Source: Legionella gratiana
GTDB taxonomy: Bacteria > Pseudomonadota > Gammaproteobacteria > Legionellales > Legionellaceae
Direction of reading: 5' to 3'
Length of the DNA: 64,000 nucleotides
Assembly: GCF_001467695.1 (NCBI RefSeq)
Contig: NZ_LNYE01000029.1
Location: 510,759-574,758 of the forward strand
The notes below the pieces were generated by a model. That model was not told where the DNA came from. It saw only the letters and a list, made by a program, of their open reading frames with translations, and searched no databases. Positions 7,560 through 17,042 of this stretch are shown piece by piece (positions within the stretch are counted from its first letter, which is position 1; every line of letters starts with the position of its first letter). Made by a program: the position numbers and the translations under genes.

Positions 7560-10500
7560 ATGGTTGAACGGATTATTGAGTTTTGTGCACGCAATCGTTT
7601 TATTGTGTTGCTTTTTGTGCTCGGGTTTTCTTTCATGGGCTATATGGCCTTGAAGAATACCCGTATGGACGCATTGCCTGACATTTCAGACACTCAGGTC
7701 ATTGTGTATACGACCTGGATGGGACGTTCGCCCGATCTCATCGAAGATCAAGTCACGTATCCTATTGTAACTGCATTGTTGTCAGCACCAAAAGTAGTAG
7801 CTGTGCGGGGATTTTCTGATTTTGGCTTTTCTTATGTCTACATCATTTTTGAGGATGGTACGGATATTTATTGGGCGCGAAGTCGGGTCTTGGAATACAT
7901 GAGTCAGCTGTCTGGAAAATTGCCCGAAGGAGTGACTCCTCAATTGGGCCCTGATGCGACACCGGTGGGTTGGATTTATCAATACGGCTTGGTGGATGAC
8001 AATGGCAAGCATAACCTGGCTGAGTTACGCACATTTCAGGATTGGTATTTGCGCTATTGGTTAAGAGCGGTTCCTGGGGTGTCTGAAGTAGCCAGTGTGG
8101 GAGGTTTTGTCAAGCAATACCAAGTCAATTTGGATCCAGTCAAAGTCCTTGCCTACAACCTATCGGTTCCTGAGATTGTTGAAAAAATTCGTATGAGTAA
8201 TAACGACACCGGTGGTCGAGTCATTGAGTTTTCGGGCGTGGAGTACATGATTCGTGGTCGCGGATACATTAAGTCTACTGAGGATATTGAAAAAATTGCC
8301 GTGGGCACCAATGCCAATGGCACACCGATTTTATTACGTGATGTAGCGACTGTTCAGCTTGGCTCGGACATGCGCCGCGGGGTGGTCGATTTAAATGGCC
8401 AAGGCGAAGCCGTGGGTGGCATTGTCATCATGCGCTTTGGTGAAGACGTGCTGCAAGTGATTGGTCGCATCAAGGATAAATTGAAAGAATTAGCTTCGGC
8501 AATCCCGGAAGGGATAAAAATGGTTCCTGTGTATGACCGAAGTCATTTAATCCGGGAAGCGATTTCCACGGCCAATTGGAACTTGATTGAAGAACTGGTG
8601 GTGGTTGGGTTACTCATTATTGTGTTTTTAGGGCATTTTCGCTCGGCATTGATTCCTATTATTACTTTGCCGCTGGCGATTTTGATTTCGTTTATCCCCA
8701 TTTATTTCTTACATGTCGGACTGAATATCATGTCCATCGGAGGCATTATTGTCGCCATTGGCGATATGGTCGATGCGGCCATCATCATGGTCGATAATGC
8801 CCATAAACGCTTAGCGGATTGGGAAGCAAAAGGAAGCCCAGGTGATCGCACCCAGGTGTTAATCGATTCGGCGAAAGAGGTGGGGCCTGCCATTTTTTCA
8901 TCCCTTTTGGTCATTGCCATCTCCTTCATGCCCGTTTTTACCTTGGAAGCTCAAGAAGGGCGGCTGTTTTCGCCCTTGGCTTATACTAAGAATTTGGCCA
9001 TTTTCATGAGTGCTTTACTTGCCATCACCTTAATTCCTGTCCTATTGCCTCTTTTGGTGCGTGGTCGAATTATCCCTGAACAAAAACATCCGATTACTCG
9101 CTTGATGCAAACCATGTACGCGCCCGTGTTGAAGCTTGCTTTGAGGTATCGCAAGTTCGTAATGGGAATTGCCATTGTATTGGCTATGGCCACCATTCCT
9201 CTTTATAAACTCATTGGCTCTGAATTCATGCCCCCTCTTTATGAAGGGACGATTTTGTATATGCCGGTTACTTTACCGGGTATTTCGGTGACGCAAGCGA
9301 CGGCTTTGCTTCAAGAAATGGATAAGAAATTAAAAGCATTTCCAGAGGTGGCACACGTTTTTGGCAAGACGGGAAGAGCCGAAACGTCTACCGACCCTTC
9401 TCCATTTAATATGATGGAGGTGATTGTGGAGTTAAAGCCTAAAGAATTTTGGCGCAAAGGAGTGACTTATGAAAGCCTGGTGAAAGAGATGGATGAAGCG
9501 TTGCAATTCCCAGGTGTGAGTAATGCTTGGACCATGCCCATTAAAGCGCGTAATGACATGCTCACCACAGGAATTCGGACTGCTGTAGGAATAAAAATTT
9601 TTGGCCCCGACATTAAAAAAATTGAAGCCATTGGCAAAGAAATTGAAATGGTGGCCAAAGAAGTAAAGGGCACCAGTACGGTTTATGCCGAGCGGGTGGC
9701 TGGAGGCTACTTCCTTGATTTTCAAATTAATCGGGACCAGTTGGCTCGCTATGGTTTAACCATTATGGACGTTAATCGCATCATTGAATCGGCCGTGGGT
9801 GGTGAAAACATTGCCACCACGATCGAGGGGCGTGAGCGCTACCCAGTGAATGTGCGTTATTTGCGAGAATTGCGCGATGACCCCGACAAGCTCAATCGTA
9901 TTTTAGTCAAAACACCCAGTGGTGCGGAGGTACCCATCGCGCAATTGGTGACGCTAACTTTTCGTTCAGGACCTGCCATGGTTCGCGATGAGAATGGCAT
10001 GTTGGCGGGTTATGTCTTCATTGACATCAGCGGCCGAGACATTGGCGGCTATGTGGAGGAGCTAAAGCAAGCAGTCAAAGTCAAAGTGAAATTGCCTCCA
10101 GGTTATACATTGGCCTGGTCGGGACAATATGAGTTCATGCAACGGGTTTATGAGCGACTTAAAATTTTTGTGCCACTGACCTTAGCTATTATTTTTGTTT
10201 TATTTTACTTTACCTTCCGCACCATCACTGAGACTTTAATGGTGATGCTAGGCGTTCCCTTTGCTTTATTTGGCGGCTTTTTACTGCTTTATGTATTAGG
10301 GTATAACATGAGTATTGCGGTTTGGGTAGGGATGATAGCGCTTGCAGGAGTTGCTGCTGAAACCAGTGCTGTGATGCTCGCTTACCTTGATTCCGATTAC
10401 CATGAACAAAAGGAAAAAGGGGGGCTCAGAACCTTGTCCGATTTGATTCAGATGGTGCAACAATGTGCAGTCTCCCGCATTCGTCCCATGGCTATGGCGG

Positions 10501-10703
10501 GTCTTGCTAACATCATTGGCCTATTACCGGTGATGTGGGCTACAGGCATTGGAGCCGATGTGATGAAGCGTCTTGCCGCTCCTATGGTCGGTGGGGTTTT
10601 TTCAGCGCTACTGCTGACCTTAATTGTGATTCCTGTGGTTTATGTGATGTGGCGGGGCCAAATGGATTTGAAAAAAACAGCAGACTTAACGGAGGCAAGA
10701 TGA
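7560..10703 (+). CDS. HME-RND efflux pump, Cus-type (Cu/Ag)
   Basis: 1047 residues, the usual RND length with 12 membrane spans and two large periplasmic loops. TM4 reads AIGDMVDAAIIMVDNAHKRL, the monovalent (CusA) type of signature rather than the DFG...DGA type of Zn/Co/Cd pumps. Methionines at the positions expected for the CusA ligand set are visible in TILYMPVTLPG, SPFNMMEVIVE and ARNDMLTTGIR. It starts at ATG 7560 after TAAAGGG. The stop overlaps the start of the MBL nuclease gene, joining this pump to the nucleotide module. Predicted substrate is Cu+ or Ag+; that is inference. Confidence 0.92.
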   Translation: MVERIIEFCARNRFIVLLFVLGFSFMGYMALKNTRMDALPDISDTQVIVYTTWMGRSPDLIEDQVTYPIVTALLSAPKVVAVRGFSDFGFSYVYIIFEDGTDIYWARSRVLEYMSQLSGKLPEGVTPQLGPDATPVGWIYQYGLVDDNGKHNLAELRTFQDWYLRYWLRAVPGVSEVASVGGFVKQYQVNLDPVKVLAYNLSVPEIVEKIRMSNNDTGGRVIEFSGVEYMIRGRGYIKSTEDIEKIAVGTNANGTPILLRDVATVQLGSDMRRGVVDLNGQGEAVGGIVIMRFGEDVLQVIGRIKDKLKELASAIPEGIKMVPVYDRSHLIREAISTANWNLIEELVVVGLLIIVFLGHFRSALIPIITLPLAILISFIPIYFLHVGLNIMSIGGIIVAIGDMVDAAIIMVDNAHKRLADWEAKGSPGDRTQVLIDSAKEVGPAIFSSLLVIAISFMPVFTLEAQEGRLFSPLAYTKNLAIFMSALLAITLIPVLLPLLVRGRIIPEQKHPITRLMQTMYAPVLKLALRYRKFVMGIAIVLAMATIPLYKLIGSEFMPPLYEGTILYMPVTLPGISVTQATALLQEMDKKLKAFPEVAHVFGKTGRAETSTDPSPFNMMEVIVELKPKEFWRKGVTYESLVKEMDEALQFPGVSNAWTMPIKARNDMLTTGIRTAVGIKIFGPDIKKIEAIGKEIEMVAKEVKGTSTVYAERVAGGYFLDFQINRDQLARYGLTIMDVNRIIESAVGGENIATTIEGRERYPVNVRYLRELRDDPDKLNRILVKTPSGAEVPIAQLVTLTFRSGPAMVRDENGMLAGYVFIDISGRDIGGYVEELKQAVKVKVKLPPGYTLAWSGQYEFMQRVYERLKIFVPLTLAIIFVLFYFTFRTITETLMVMLGVPFALFGGFLLLYVLGYNMSIAVWVGMIALAGVAAETSAVMLAYLDSDYHEQKEKGGLRTLSDLIQMVQQCAVSRIRPMAMAGLANIIGLLPVMWATGIGADVMKRLAAPMVGGVFSALLLTLIVIPVVYVMWRGQMDLKKTADLTEAR

Positions 10704-12061
10704 AATTAACTTTTTTAGGAGCAACTGAGACGGTTACTGGTTCTAAATATCTTTTGACCGTCGGTTCTAAAAAAATCCTGATTGATTGCGGTCTTTTTCA
10801 AGGCTATAAAGAATTACGATTACGCAACTGGGCTCCTTTACCTATTGACCCCCATGATATCGATGCGGTGATTATCACTCATGCGCATATTGACCATACG
10901 GGTTATCTTCCCTTGCTCGTCAAAAATGGATTCCAAGGCAAAATTTATGCAACACCGGGTACCAAAGCACTGTGTTCCATTTTGTTACCCGACAGTGGTC
11001 ATCTGCAGGAAGAAGAAGCCCGCTTGGCCAATAAGTATGGATTCTCCAAACACCAACCTGCTCTTCCTCTTTATACTGAAAAAGAAGCTCATACTGCATT
11101 GCAGTATTTTGAAACCATTGATTTTGATACCCCGCATCAATTATTCCATGATTTCAGTTTTGTGTATCATCGTGCTGGTCACATTGTGGGTGCGGCCATG
11201 GTCAAAATAAAAACCCAAAAAGGTTCCATTGTATTTACTGGAGACATTGGCCGTCCTTATGATCCCGTTATGAAAGCCCCTGCCTTCATTCAAGAAACGG
11301 ATTATCTGGTGATGGAGTCCACCTATGGTGACCGATTGCATGATGCCACAGATCCTTTGCCTCAAATGGCTCAGGTGATTAATCAAACCGTTAAACGAGG
11401 GGGCTCAGTCGTTATTCCTGCGTTTGCAGTAGGGCGTGCGCAAAGTCTTCTTTATTTTATTTATGAACTGAAACGACAAGGGCAAATTACCAAAGACCTT
11501 CCTGTCTTTTTAGACAGCCCCATGGCCATTGATGCCACTCATTTACTCTGCACTTATAAAGAAGACCACCATTTAACTGCAGAACAATGTCGTGGACTAT
11601 GCCATGTTGCCACCTATGTGAACACACCTGAGGAGTCCAAGGAGATTGACCGTCATCACATGCCGCAAATCATCATAGCGGCCAGCGGCATGGCGCAAGG
11701 CGGCCGCATTCTGCATCATTTAAAAGCCTTTGCGCCTAATCCTAAAAATACCCTACTTTTTACTGGCTTTCAGGCGGGTGGCACTCGTGGTGCTCGAATT
11801 GTGAATGGGGAGAAGCAAGTCAAAATTCACGGGAGTTTTATTCCGATACAAGCTAAGGTCGTAGTCATGAGCAGTACATCGGCTCATGCCGACTACCCGG
11901 AATTGTTAGAATGGCTAACTCATTTGACTAATCCGCCTAAAAAGGTTTTTATCACCCATGGGGAGCCTCACAGCGCCCAATCGCTAAAACAGAAGATTGA
12001 GAAGCAATTAGGTTTTTCTTGCACCATTCCTTCTTATCTGCAAACGGAGGAATTGTGGTGA
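10700..12061 (+). CDS. MBL-fold beta-CASP ribonuclease
   Basis: 453 residues. ATG 10700 follows GGAGG (10691-10695) and overlaps the pump's stop (ATGA). Metallo-beta-lactamase motifs are complete: THAHIDHTGYLP (His about 61), AGHIVGAAMVKI, FTGDIGRPYD. The beta-CASP insert has VIPAFAVGRAQSLLYFIYEL and LDSPMAIDA, then ASGMAQGGRILHHL, FTGFQAGGTRGARI and the final TSAHADYPELLEWL and THGEPHSAQSLK. This is the RNA-specific MBL family (CPSF73/YsdB-like exo/endoribonucleases) in the cytoplasm. Coupling to a nucleotide phosphorylase and PRPP synthetase suggests RNA breakdown for salvage. Confidence 0.9.
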   Translation: MKLTFLGATETVTGSKYLLTVGSKKILIDCGLFQGYKELRLRNWAPLPIDPHDIDAVIITHAHIDHTGYLPLLVKNGFQGKIYATPGTKALCSILLPDSGHLQEEEARLANKYGFSKHQPALPLYTEKEAHTALQYFETIDFDTPHQLFHDFSFVYHRAGHIVGAAMVKIKTQKGSIVFTGDIGRPYDPVMKAPAFIQETDYLVMESTYGDRLHDATDPLPQMAQVINQTVKRGGSVVIPAFAVGRAQSLLYFIYELKRQGQITKDLPVFLDSPMAIDATHLLCTYKEDHHLTAEQCRGLCHVATYVNTPEESKEIDRHHMPQIIIAASGMAQGGRILHHLKAFAPNPKNTLLFTGFQAGGTRGARIVNGEKQVKIHGSFIPIQAKVVVMSSTSAHADYPELLEWLTHLTNPPKKVFITHGEPHSAQSLKQKIEKQLGFSCTIPSYLQTEELW

Positions 12062-13572
12062 GTAAGCAAACCTCTCATGGGCTTCGGTTAAAACATTTAG
12101 GGATTAAAACCTATCACGAAGCTATTATTTACATGCGCGAGGATTGTCATGTTTGTCATTCGGAAGGATTCGAAGTACAGACCCGTATCCAAGTGACTTT
12201 AGGTCAGCGCTCTATTATAGCCACTCTTAATGTGGTGACCTCAGAGCTACTTCAGCCTGGTGAGGCTGGTTTGTCGGATTACGCCTGGGAGTCTTTACAT
12301 GCCAAAGAAGGCGATGAAATTCAGGTCTCCCATCCAAAACCCTTGGAATCCTTAAGCTATGTGCATACCAAGATTTATGGCAAAGAACTGTCTTATGAAC
12401 AAATGAAGGTCATCATTGATGATGTGTTAAGCGGTCGTCTTTCTGATGTACAAATCTCCGCTTTTCTAGCGGCAAGTGCCTCAGGACGTCTAACCAGTAC
12501 GGAAGTGATGAAGCTCACCAAAGCCATGATTGATAGTGGTGATCGCTTATCTTGGCCTTCACCTCTGGTCGTTGATAAACATTGTGTGGGAGGATTGCCT
12601 GGAAATCGCACCACTCTGATTGTGGTTCCCATCGTGGCTGCCTTTGGGTTGATGATACCTAAAACGTCGTCGCGTGCCATTACATCACCTGCGGGGACTG
12701 CGGATACCATGGAGACTTTAGCTCCAGTCCACTTAAGTCCCCAAAAGATGCGCCAAGTGGTTGAACAAGAAAACGGCTGTATCGTATGGGGTGGGGCTGT
12801 GAGTTTAAGTCCTGCTGATGACGTGCTCATCCGTGTGGAACGAGCTATTGATTTAGATAGTGAAGGGCAATTAGTAGCTTCCATTCTTTCTAAAAAAATT
12901 GCAACAGGTGCTACACATGCGGTCATTGATATTCCCGTAGGACCTACTGCCAAAGTCAGGAATCAGTCTATGGCGCTCCTTCTGAAACAATTGCTTGAGG
13001 AGGTAGGTAACGAGTTAGGGCTTGTTGTCCATACTTTATTGACCGATGGTTCACAACCGGTAGGATATGGCATTGGCCCATCATTAGAAGCTCGCGATGT
13101 ATTGGCGGTGTTGCAAGGATTGCCTGATGCACCCAATGATTTGCGTGAACGAGCGTTGACGCTTGCGGGTGCTGCGTTAGAGTGTTCTTCGAAAGTACAA
13201 CCGGGTTTAGGGAAATCCATTGCGAAGCAATTATTGGAAAGTGGACAAGCCTTTAAGAAATTTCAGGCCATTTGTGAGGCTCAGGGTGGGATGAGGGAAT
13301 TGACAAAGGCACGTTTTACTCATCCTGTTGTGGCTGCAAAGGCAGGAAAAGTCTCCCTCATTGATAATCGAAAGCTTGCAAAAATTGCCAAGCTTGCTGG
13401 TGCGCCAAAATCGAAATCGGCGGGTATTGACCTCCATGTCCATGTCGGCGAATCCGTTGAACAAGGTGAGCCTTTGTTTACAATTCATTCGGAGTCTTCA
13501 GGGGAGCTCCATTACGCCTGTGATGTTTTACGTGACAAACAAGACGTAATTCTTTTAGGAGAAAGCCCTTGA
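12058..13572 (+). CDS. AMP phosphorylase / thymidine-phosphorylase-family enzyme
   Basis: 504 residues starting at GTG 12058, 7 bases after CGGAGG and overlapping the nuclease stop (GTGA); GTG 12055 is an alternative. An extra N-terminal domain of about 80 residues precedes the DeoA-like body, as in archaeal AMP phosphorylases. The phosphate/nucleotide-binding region has VDKHCVGGLPGNRTTLIVVP and SSRAITSPAGTADTMETL, and the C-terminal domain has AGIDLHVHVGESVEQGEPLF. The expected reaction is NMP + phosphate to nucleobase + ribose-1,5-bisphosphate. It sits between the nuclease and PRPP synthetase genes, overlapping both. Confidence 0.87.
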   Translation: MSKQTSHGLRLKHLGIKTYHEAIIYMREDCHVCHSEGFEVQTRIQVTLGQRSIIATLNVVTSELLQPGEAGLSDYAWESLHAKEGDEIQVSHPKPLESLSYVHTKIYGKELSYEQMKVIIDDVLSGRLSDVQISAFLAASASGRLTSTEVMKLTKAMIDSGDRLSWPSPLVVDKHCVGGLPGNRTTLIVVPIVAAFGLMIPKTSSRAITSPAGTADTMETLAPVHLSPQKMRQVVEQENGCIVWGGAVSLSPADDVLIRVERAIDLDSEGQLVASILSKKIATGATHAVIDIPVGPTAKVRNQSMALLLKQLLEEVGNELGLVVHTLLTDGSQPVGYGIGPSLEARDVLAVLQGLPDAPNDLRERALTLAGAALECSSKVQPGLGKSIAKQLLESGQAFKKFQAICEAQGGMRELTKARFTHPVVAAKAGKVSLIDNRKLAKIAKLAGAPKSKSAGIDLHVHVGESVEQGEPLFTIHSESSGELHYACDVLRDKQDVILLGESP

Positions 13573-14501
13573 AGCCCTTATTATTTTCATTATTTGACTC
13601 ATCAGAAATCGCCAGACGATTACAAGAAGTTCTGCAAGTGGACGTGGGGGATGTGACTTTTCATCGCTTTCCAGACACGGAGTGGTACTTAAAAATCAAT
13701 TCAGAGGTTAATAATCGCAGTCTTATGGTGGTGGACAGCTTAAACGAGCCGGATGAAAAAATACTCCCTTTGTTGTTTTTTGCCAAAACGGCTAAAGAGT
13801 TAGGGGCTCGAAAAGTTGGCTTGATTGCTCCTTATCTTTCCTATCTACGTCAAGATAAACGCTTTCATCAGGGTGAGGGGATTACTTCACGTTATTTTGC
13901 ACAGATGTTATCCAGTTCATTCGATTGGTTGATGAGCATTGATCCGCATTTACACCGTTATCACTCGTTAGATGAAATCTACTCGATCCCCACTTTTGTT
14001 TTGCATGCCACATCGATGATTGCTACATGGATTAAACATCATGTTCCTAAGCCAATTCTAATTGGTCCTGATATGGAAAGTGAACAGTGGGTTGCCGATA
14101 TTGCAGAAAAAGGTCGTTTTCCCTATGTGATTTTGGAAAAGATTCGGCGTGGTGACAAAGAAGTGACTATTTCAGTACCCACTATTCCTGAACTCGAATC
14201 CTCGACACTCGTGCTTGTCGATGACATCATTTCCACCGCTAGAACCATGGTAGAGACGGTGAAGCAGTTACAACAAGCAGGGGGCAAGTCCATCGTTTGT
14301 ATTGGTGTGCATGCGCTGTTTGCAGAAGATGCTTATTCTTTATTATCTGAGATGAAAGGGGTGCAAGTTATCACGTGTAATACCATTCATCATGTCACCA
14401 ATGCGATTGATGTGAGTGATTTGGCTGTGGAAGTTCTAGTCAAAAACAAACTGGCCGCTTTAAAAAGTAAGCTAAATAAGTTGATTATTAACAAGGAGTA
14501 A
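13569..14501 (+). CDS. prs: Ribose-phosphate pyrophosphokinase-like PRPP synthetase
   Basis: 310 residues starting at TTG 13569, 6 bases after AGGAGA and overlapping the phosphorylase stop (TTGA). The N-terminal half has the ATP/R5P motifs RFPDTEWYLKI and APYLSYLRQDKRFHQGEG; the PRPP-binding loop is LVLVDDIISTARTM (Asp-Asp about 218-219). The sequence is divergent from housekeeping Prs enzymes. It probably makes PRPP from ribose-5-phosphate, or from products of the neighbouring phosphorylase. The second half of the predicted RNA-salvage module. Confidence 0.85.
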   Translation: MKPLLFSLFDSSEIARRLQEVLQVDVGDVTFHRFPDTEWYLKINSEVNNRSLMVVDSLNEPDEKILPLLFFAKTAKELGARKVGLIAPYLSYLRQDKRFHQGEGITSRYFAQMLSSSFDWLMSIDPHLHRYHSLDEIYSIPTFVLHATSMIATWIKHHVPKPILIGPDMESEQWVADIAEKGRFPYVILEKIRRGDKEVTISVPTIPELESSTLVLVDDIISTARTMVETVKQLQQAGGKSIVCIGVHALFAEDAYSLLSEMKGVQVITCNTIHHVTNAIDVSDLAVEVLVKNKLAALKSKLNKLIINKE

Positions 14502-14504
14502 TCC

Positions 14505-14672
14505 ATGTTTAAAGCCTTTAGAATGATTGCAGTGCTTATTGGGTTAATCGGAGGACTATTCTTTTTGAGTTCCTGCGATGGAGCAGTGAAGCATGGCTCC
14601 CAAGAGGTCGATGGCGGCTATGGAGGACACAGCGCGGGCGGGCATGGTGGTCATGGCGGCGCTGGCCATTAA
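14505..14672 (+). CDS. Small Gly/His-rich lipoprotein (paralogue B)
   Basis: 55 residues with AAGGAG 6 bases before the ATG and only 3 bases after the prs stop, so it belongs to that operon. A hydrophobic segment ends in the lipobox-like LSSC (Cys24). The tail is VDGGYGGHSAGGHGGHGGAG plus a final His: five histidines spaced by glycines, a likely metal-binding peptide. Same architecture as the proteins at 2120, 41723 and 51545. Its position between the PRPP gene and copA suggests periplasmic copper capture; unproven. Confidence 0.75.
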   Translation: MFKAFRMIAVLIGLIGGLFFLSSCDGAVKHGSQEVDGGYGGHSAGGHGGHGGAGH

Positions 14673-14735
14673 GCCTGTTCGCTGTCTCGGTAAATCAAGT
14701 CAAAGCGTACTCACACATAACAGGTAGGGCAAACC

Positions 14736-16952
14736 ATGAAACACGACCATCACCAAGGGCATACCCATACTGACAAAGAACCTGCTTGCTTTCACAAAGA
14801 GCATGGCCTCCACAAGCGGCAAGACACGGCTTCTAAAACCGATGGTGCCGTTATCTATACGTGTCCCATGCATCCAGAAATTCGCCAATCAAACCCTGGC
14901 ATTTGCCCGATTTGTGGTATGACTTTAGAACCGGAATCGATAACTACTGAGGAGGGAGCGAGCCCTGAGTACCTCGACATGAGATGGCGATTTTGGGTAG
15001 GGTTGGTTCTTACTTTTCCTATTGTATTGTTGGAAATGGGAGCCCATGGATTTGGGCATTTCATCTCGGCCAATATCTCAAACTGGATTCAATTGCTATT
15101 AGCCACACCTGTGGTATTGTGGGGTGGTTGGCCTTTTTTTGTGCGTGGTTGGCACTCTCTAAAAACGCGCCAATTAAACATGTTTACTCTAATTGCCATG
15201 GGCATTGGGGTGGCTTGGGCTTATAGTGTAGTGGCTGTTCTGTTTCCTGGGATATTTCCCCTTGCCTTTCGCAGTCAATTCGGCACAGTGGCTGTTTATT
15301 TTGAGGCGGCGGCGGTGATTACGACTCTGGTCTTATTAGGGCAGGTGCTGGAATTAAAAGCACGAGAACAAACTGGCAGCGCCATCCGTGCCTTGCTGAA
15401 ATTAGCTCCTGAAAGTGCCCATCGCATTAAAGAGGATGGCAGCGAAGAAGAGGTATCTCTTGATAAGGTGCACGTTGGCGATAAGCTTCGTGTTCGTCCT
15501 GGTGAAAAAATACCGGTGGATGGGGAAGTGCTGGAAGGACGAAGTTTTATCGATGAATCCATGGTGACCGGCGAGCCTATTCCTGTTACAAAAGAAGCGG
15601 GCGCCAAAGTGATTGGTGCAACAATCAATCAGACAGGCAGTTTTATCATGAAAGCCATGCATGTGGGCAGTGATACCATGCTGGCACGCATTGTCCAAAT
15701 GGTCAGTGAGGCGCAACGAAGCCGTGCGCCGATTCAGCGATTGGCGGATACCGTCTCAGGTTGGTTTGTGCCGGCGGTGATTTTGGTTGCGGTGTTGTCT
15801 TTCATTCTGTGGGCACTGTTCGGCCCGCAGCCAGCCTTTAGCTATGGATTAATCGCTGCCGTTTCCGTACTCATCATTGCGTGTCCTTGCGCGTTAGGCT
15901 TAGCAACACCGATGTCCATCATGGTCGGAGTGGGAAAAGGCGCTCAGAGTGGCGTTTTGATTAAAAATGCTGAAAGCTTGGAGCGCATGGAAAAGGTCAA
16001 TACGTTAGTGGTTGATAAAACAGGTACCCTAACGGAGGGGCGTCCTAAACTGACGCGTATTGTCACTGATGATGAGTTTGATGAAGAGGCCATTTTGACG
16101 TTTGCGGCGAGCATCGAACATCAAAGTGAGCATCCGCTCGCCACTGCCATTGTCATGGCAGCAAAAGAAAAACAATTGTCATTGGGGACGGTTGAAGATT
16201 TTGAAGCACCTACTGGAAAGGGAGTGATAGGTAAAGTAAATGGCCATCGTATTGCCGTTGGTAATGCACGATTAATGCAAGAGTATGGCAGTGATAAGCT
16301 TGCCCTTTTTGAAAAAGCCGATGAACTTCGCAGCAAAGGCGCATCAGTCATGTTCATGGCAGTGGATGGTAAAACGGTTGCTCTTTTGGTGGTGGAAGAC
16401 CCCATTAAATCGACTACTCCTGAAACAATACGTGAGTTGCAGCAAAGCGGCATCGAAATGGTTATGCTCACCGGAGATAGTAAGAAAACAGCAGAAGCGG
16501 TGGCAGGTACCCTTGGTATTAAAAAAGTAGTGGCTGAAATCATGCCTGAAGATAAAAGCCGCATCGTGAGTGAATTAAGAGACAAAGGTTTAGTGGTTGC
16601 TATGGCGGGTGATGGGGTCAATGATGCCCCGGCCTTGGCAAAGGCGGACATTGGTATTGCCATGGGAACGGGTACTGATGTGGCCATCGAAAGCGCTGGT
16701 ATTACCTTGTTACATGGGGATTTGCGTGGCATCGTTAAAGCGCGTCGTTTGTCAGAAATGACCATGAGCAACATTCGTCAAAATCTTTTCTTTGCATTTA
16801 TTTATAATGTACTGGGTGTGCCCTTAGCTGCGGGGGTTTTATACCCACTAACTGGCTTACTCTTAAGTCCGATTATTGCAGCAGCAGCGATGGCACTGTC
16901 TTCTGTTTCGGTCATTGTTAATGCGCTGAGACTACGACGGATAAGGCTATGA
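14736..16952 (+). CDS. copA: Cu+-exporting P1B-1 ATPase
   Basis: 738 residues. The His-rich start (HDHHQGHTH) is followed by a heavy-metal-binding domain, [20 protein letters not shown] (41-60), instead of classic HMA domains. Eight membrane spans; M6 [13 protein letters not shown] (Cys 383/385), actuator [15 protein letters not shown] (Asp about 427), SEHPLA, and [17 protein letters not shown]7 YNVLG and M8 MALSSVSV match the Cu+ coordination set of P1B-1 pumps. It exports cytoplasmic Cu+ to the periplasm, where the CBA pumps and copper oxidase would act. A GGTAGGG precedes the start. Confidence 0.93.
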   Translation: MKHDHHQGHTHTDKEPACFHKEHGLHKRQDTASKTDGAVIYTCPMHPEIRQSNPGICPICGMTLEPESITTEEGASPEYLDMRWRFWVGLVLTFPIVLLEMGAHGFGHFISANISNWIQLLLATPVVLWGGWPFFVRGWHSLKTRQLNMFTLIAMGIGVAWAYSVVAVLFPGIFPLAFRSQFGTVAVYFEAAAVITTLVLLGQVLELKAREQTGSAIRALLKLAPESAHRIKEDGSEEEVSLDKVHVGDKLRVRPGEKIPVDGEVLEGRSFIDESMVTGEPIPVTKEAGAKVIGATINQTGSFIMKAMHVGSDTMLARIVQMVSEAQRSRAPIQRLADTVSGWFVPAVILVAVLSFILWALFGPQPAFSYGLIAAVSVLIIACPCALGLATPMSIMVGVGKGAQSGVLIKNAESLERMEKVNTLVVDKTGTLTEGRPKLTRIVTDDEFDEEAILTFAASIEHQSEHPLATAIVMAAKEKQLSLGTVEDFEAPTGKGVIGKVNGHRIAVGNARLMQEYGSDKLALFEKADELRSKGASVMFMAVDGKTVALLVVEDPIKSTTPETIRELQQSGIEMVMLTGDSKKTAEAVAGTLGIKKVVAEIMPEDKSRIVSELRDKGLVVAMAGDGVNDAPALAKADIGIAMGTGTDVAIESAGITLLHGDLRGIVKARRLSEMTMSNIRQNLFFAFIYNVLGVPLAAGVLYPLTGLLLSPIIAAAAMALSSVSVIVNALRLRRIRL

Positions 16953-17042
16953 ACAAAAGATGAAAAAAACGGTTGTTAATAGAAAAAAAACAAAAGAGAT
17001 CTATACTAATAGGAAGCAGTCGGTTGTTCATAAGGCAAAATC

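Noticed and set aside
12393-12953. 186-codon open frame opposite the AMP phosphorylase
   Set aside because: Fully contained in a well-supported gene and has no recognisable domain.
16121-16774. 217-codon open frame opposite copA
   Set aside because: Complement of conserved ATPase codons; no motif and no start signal.
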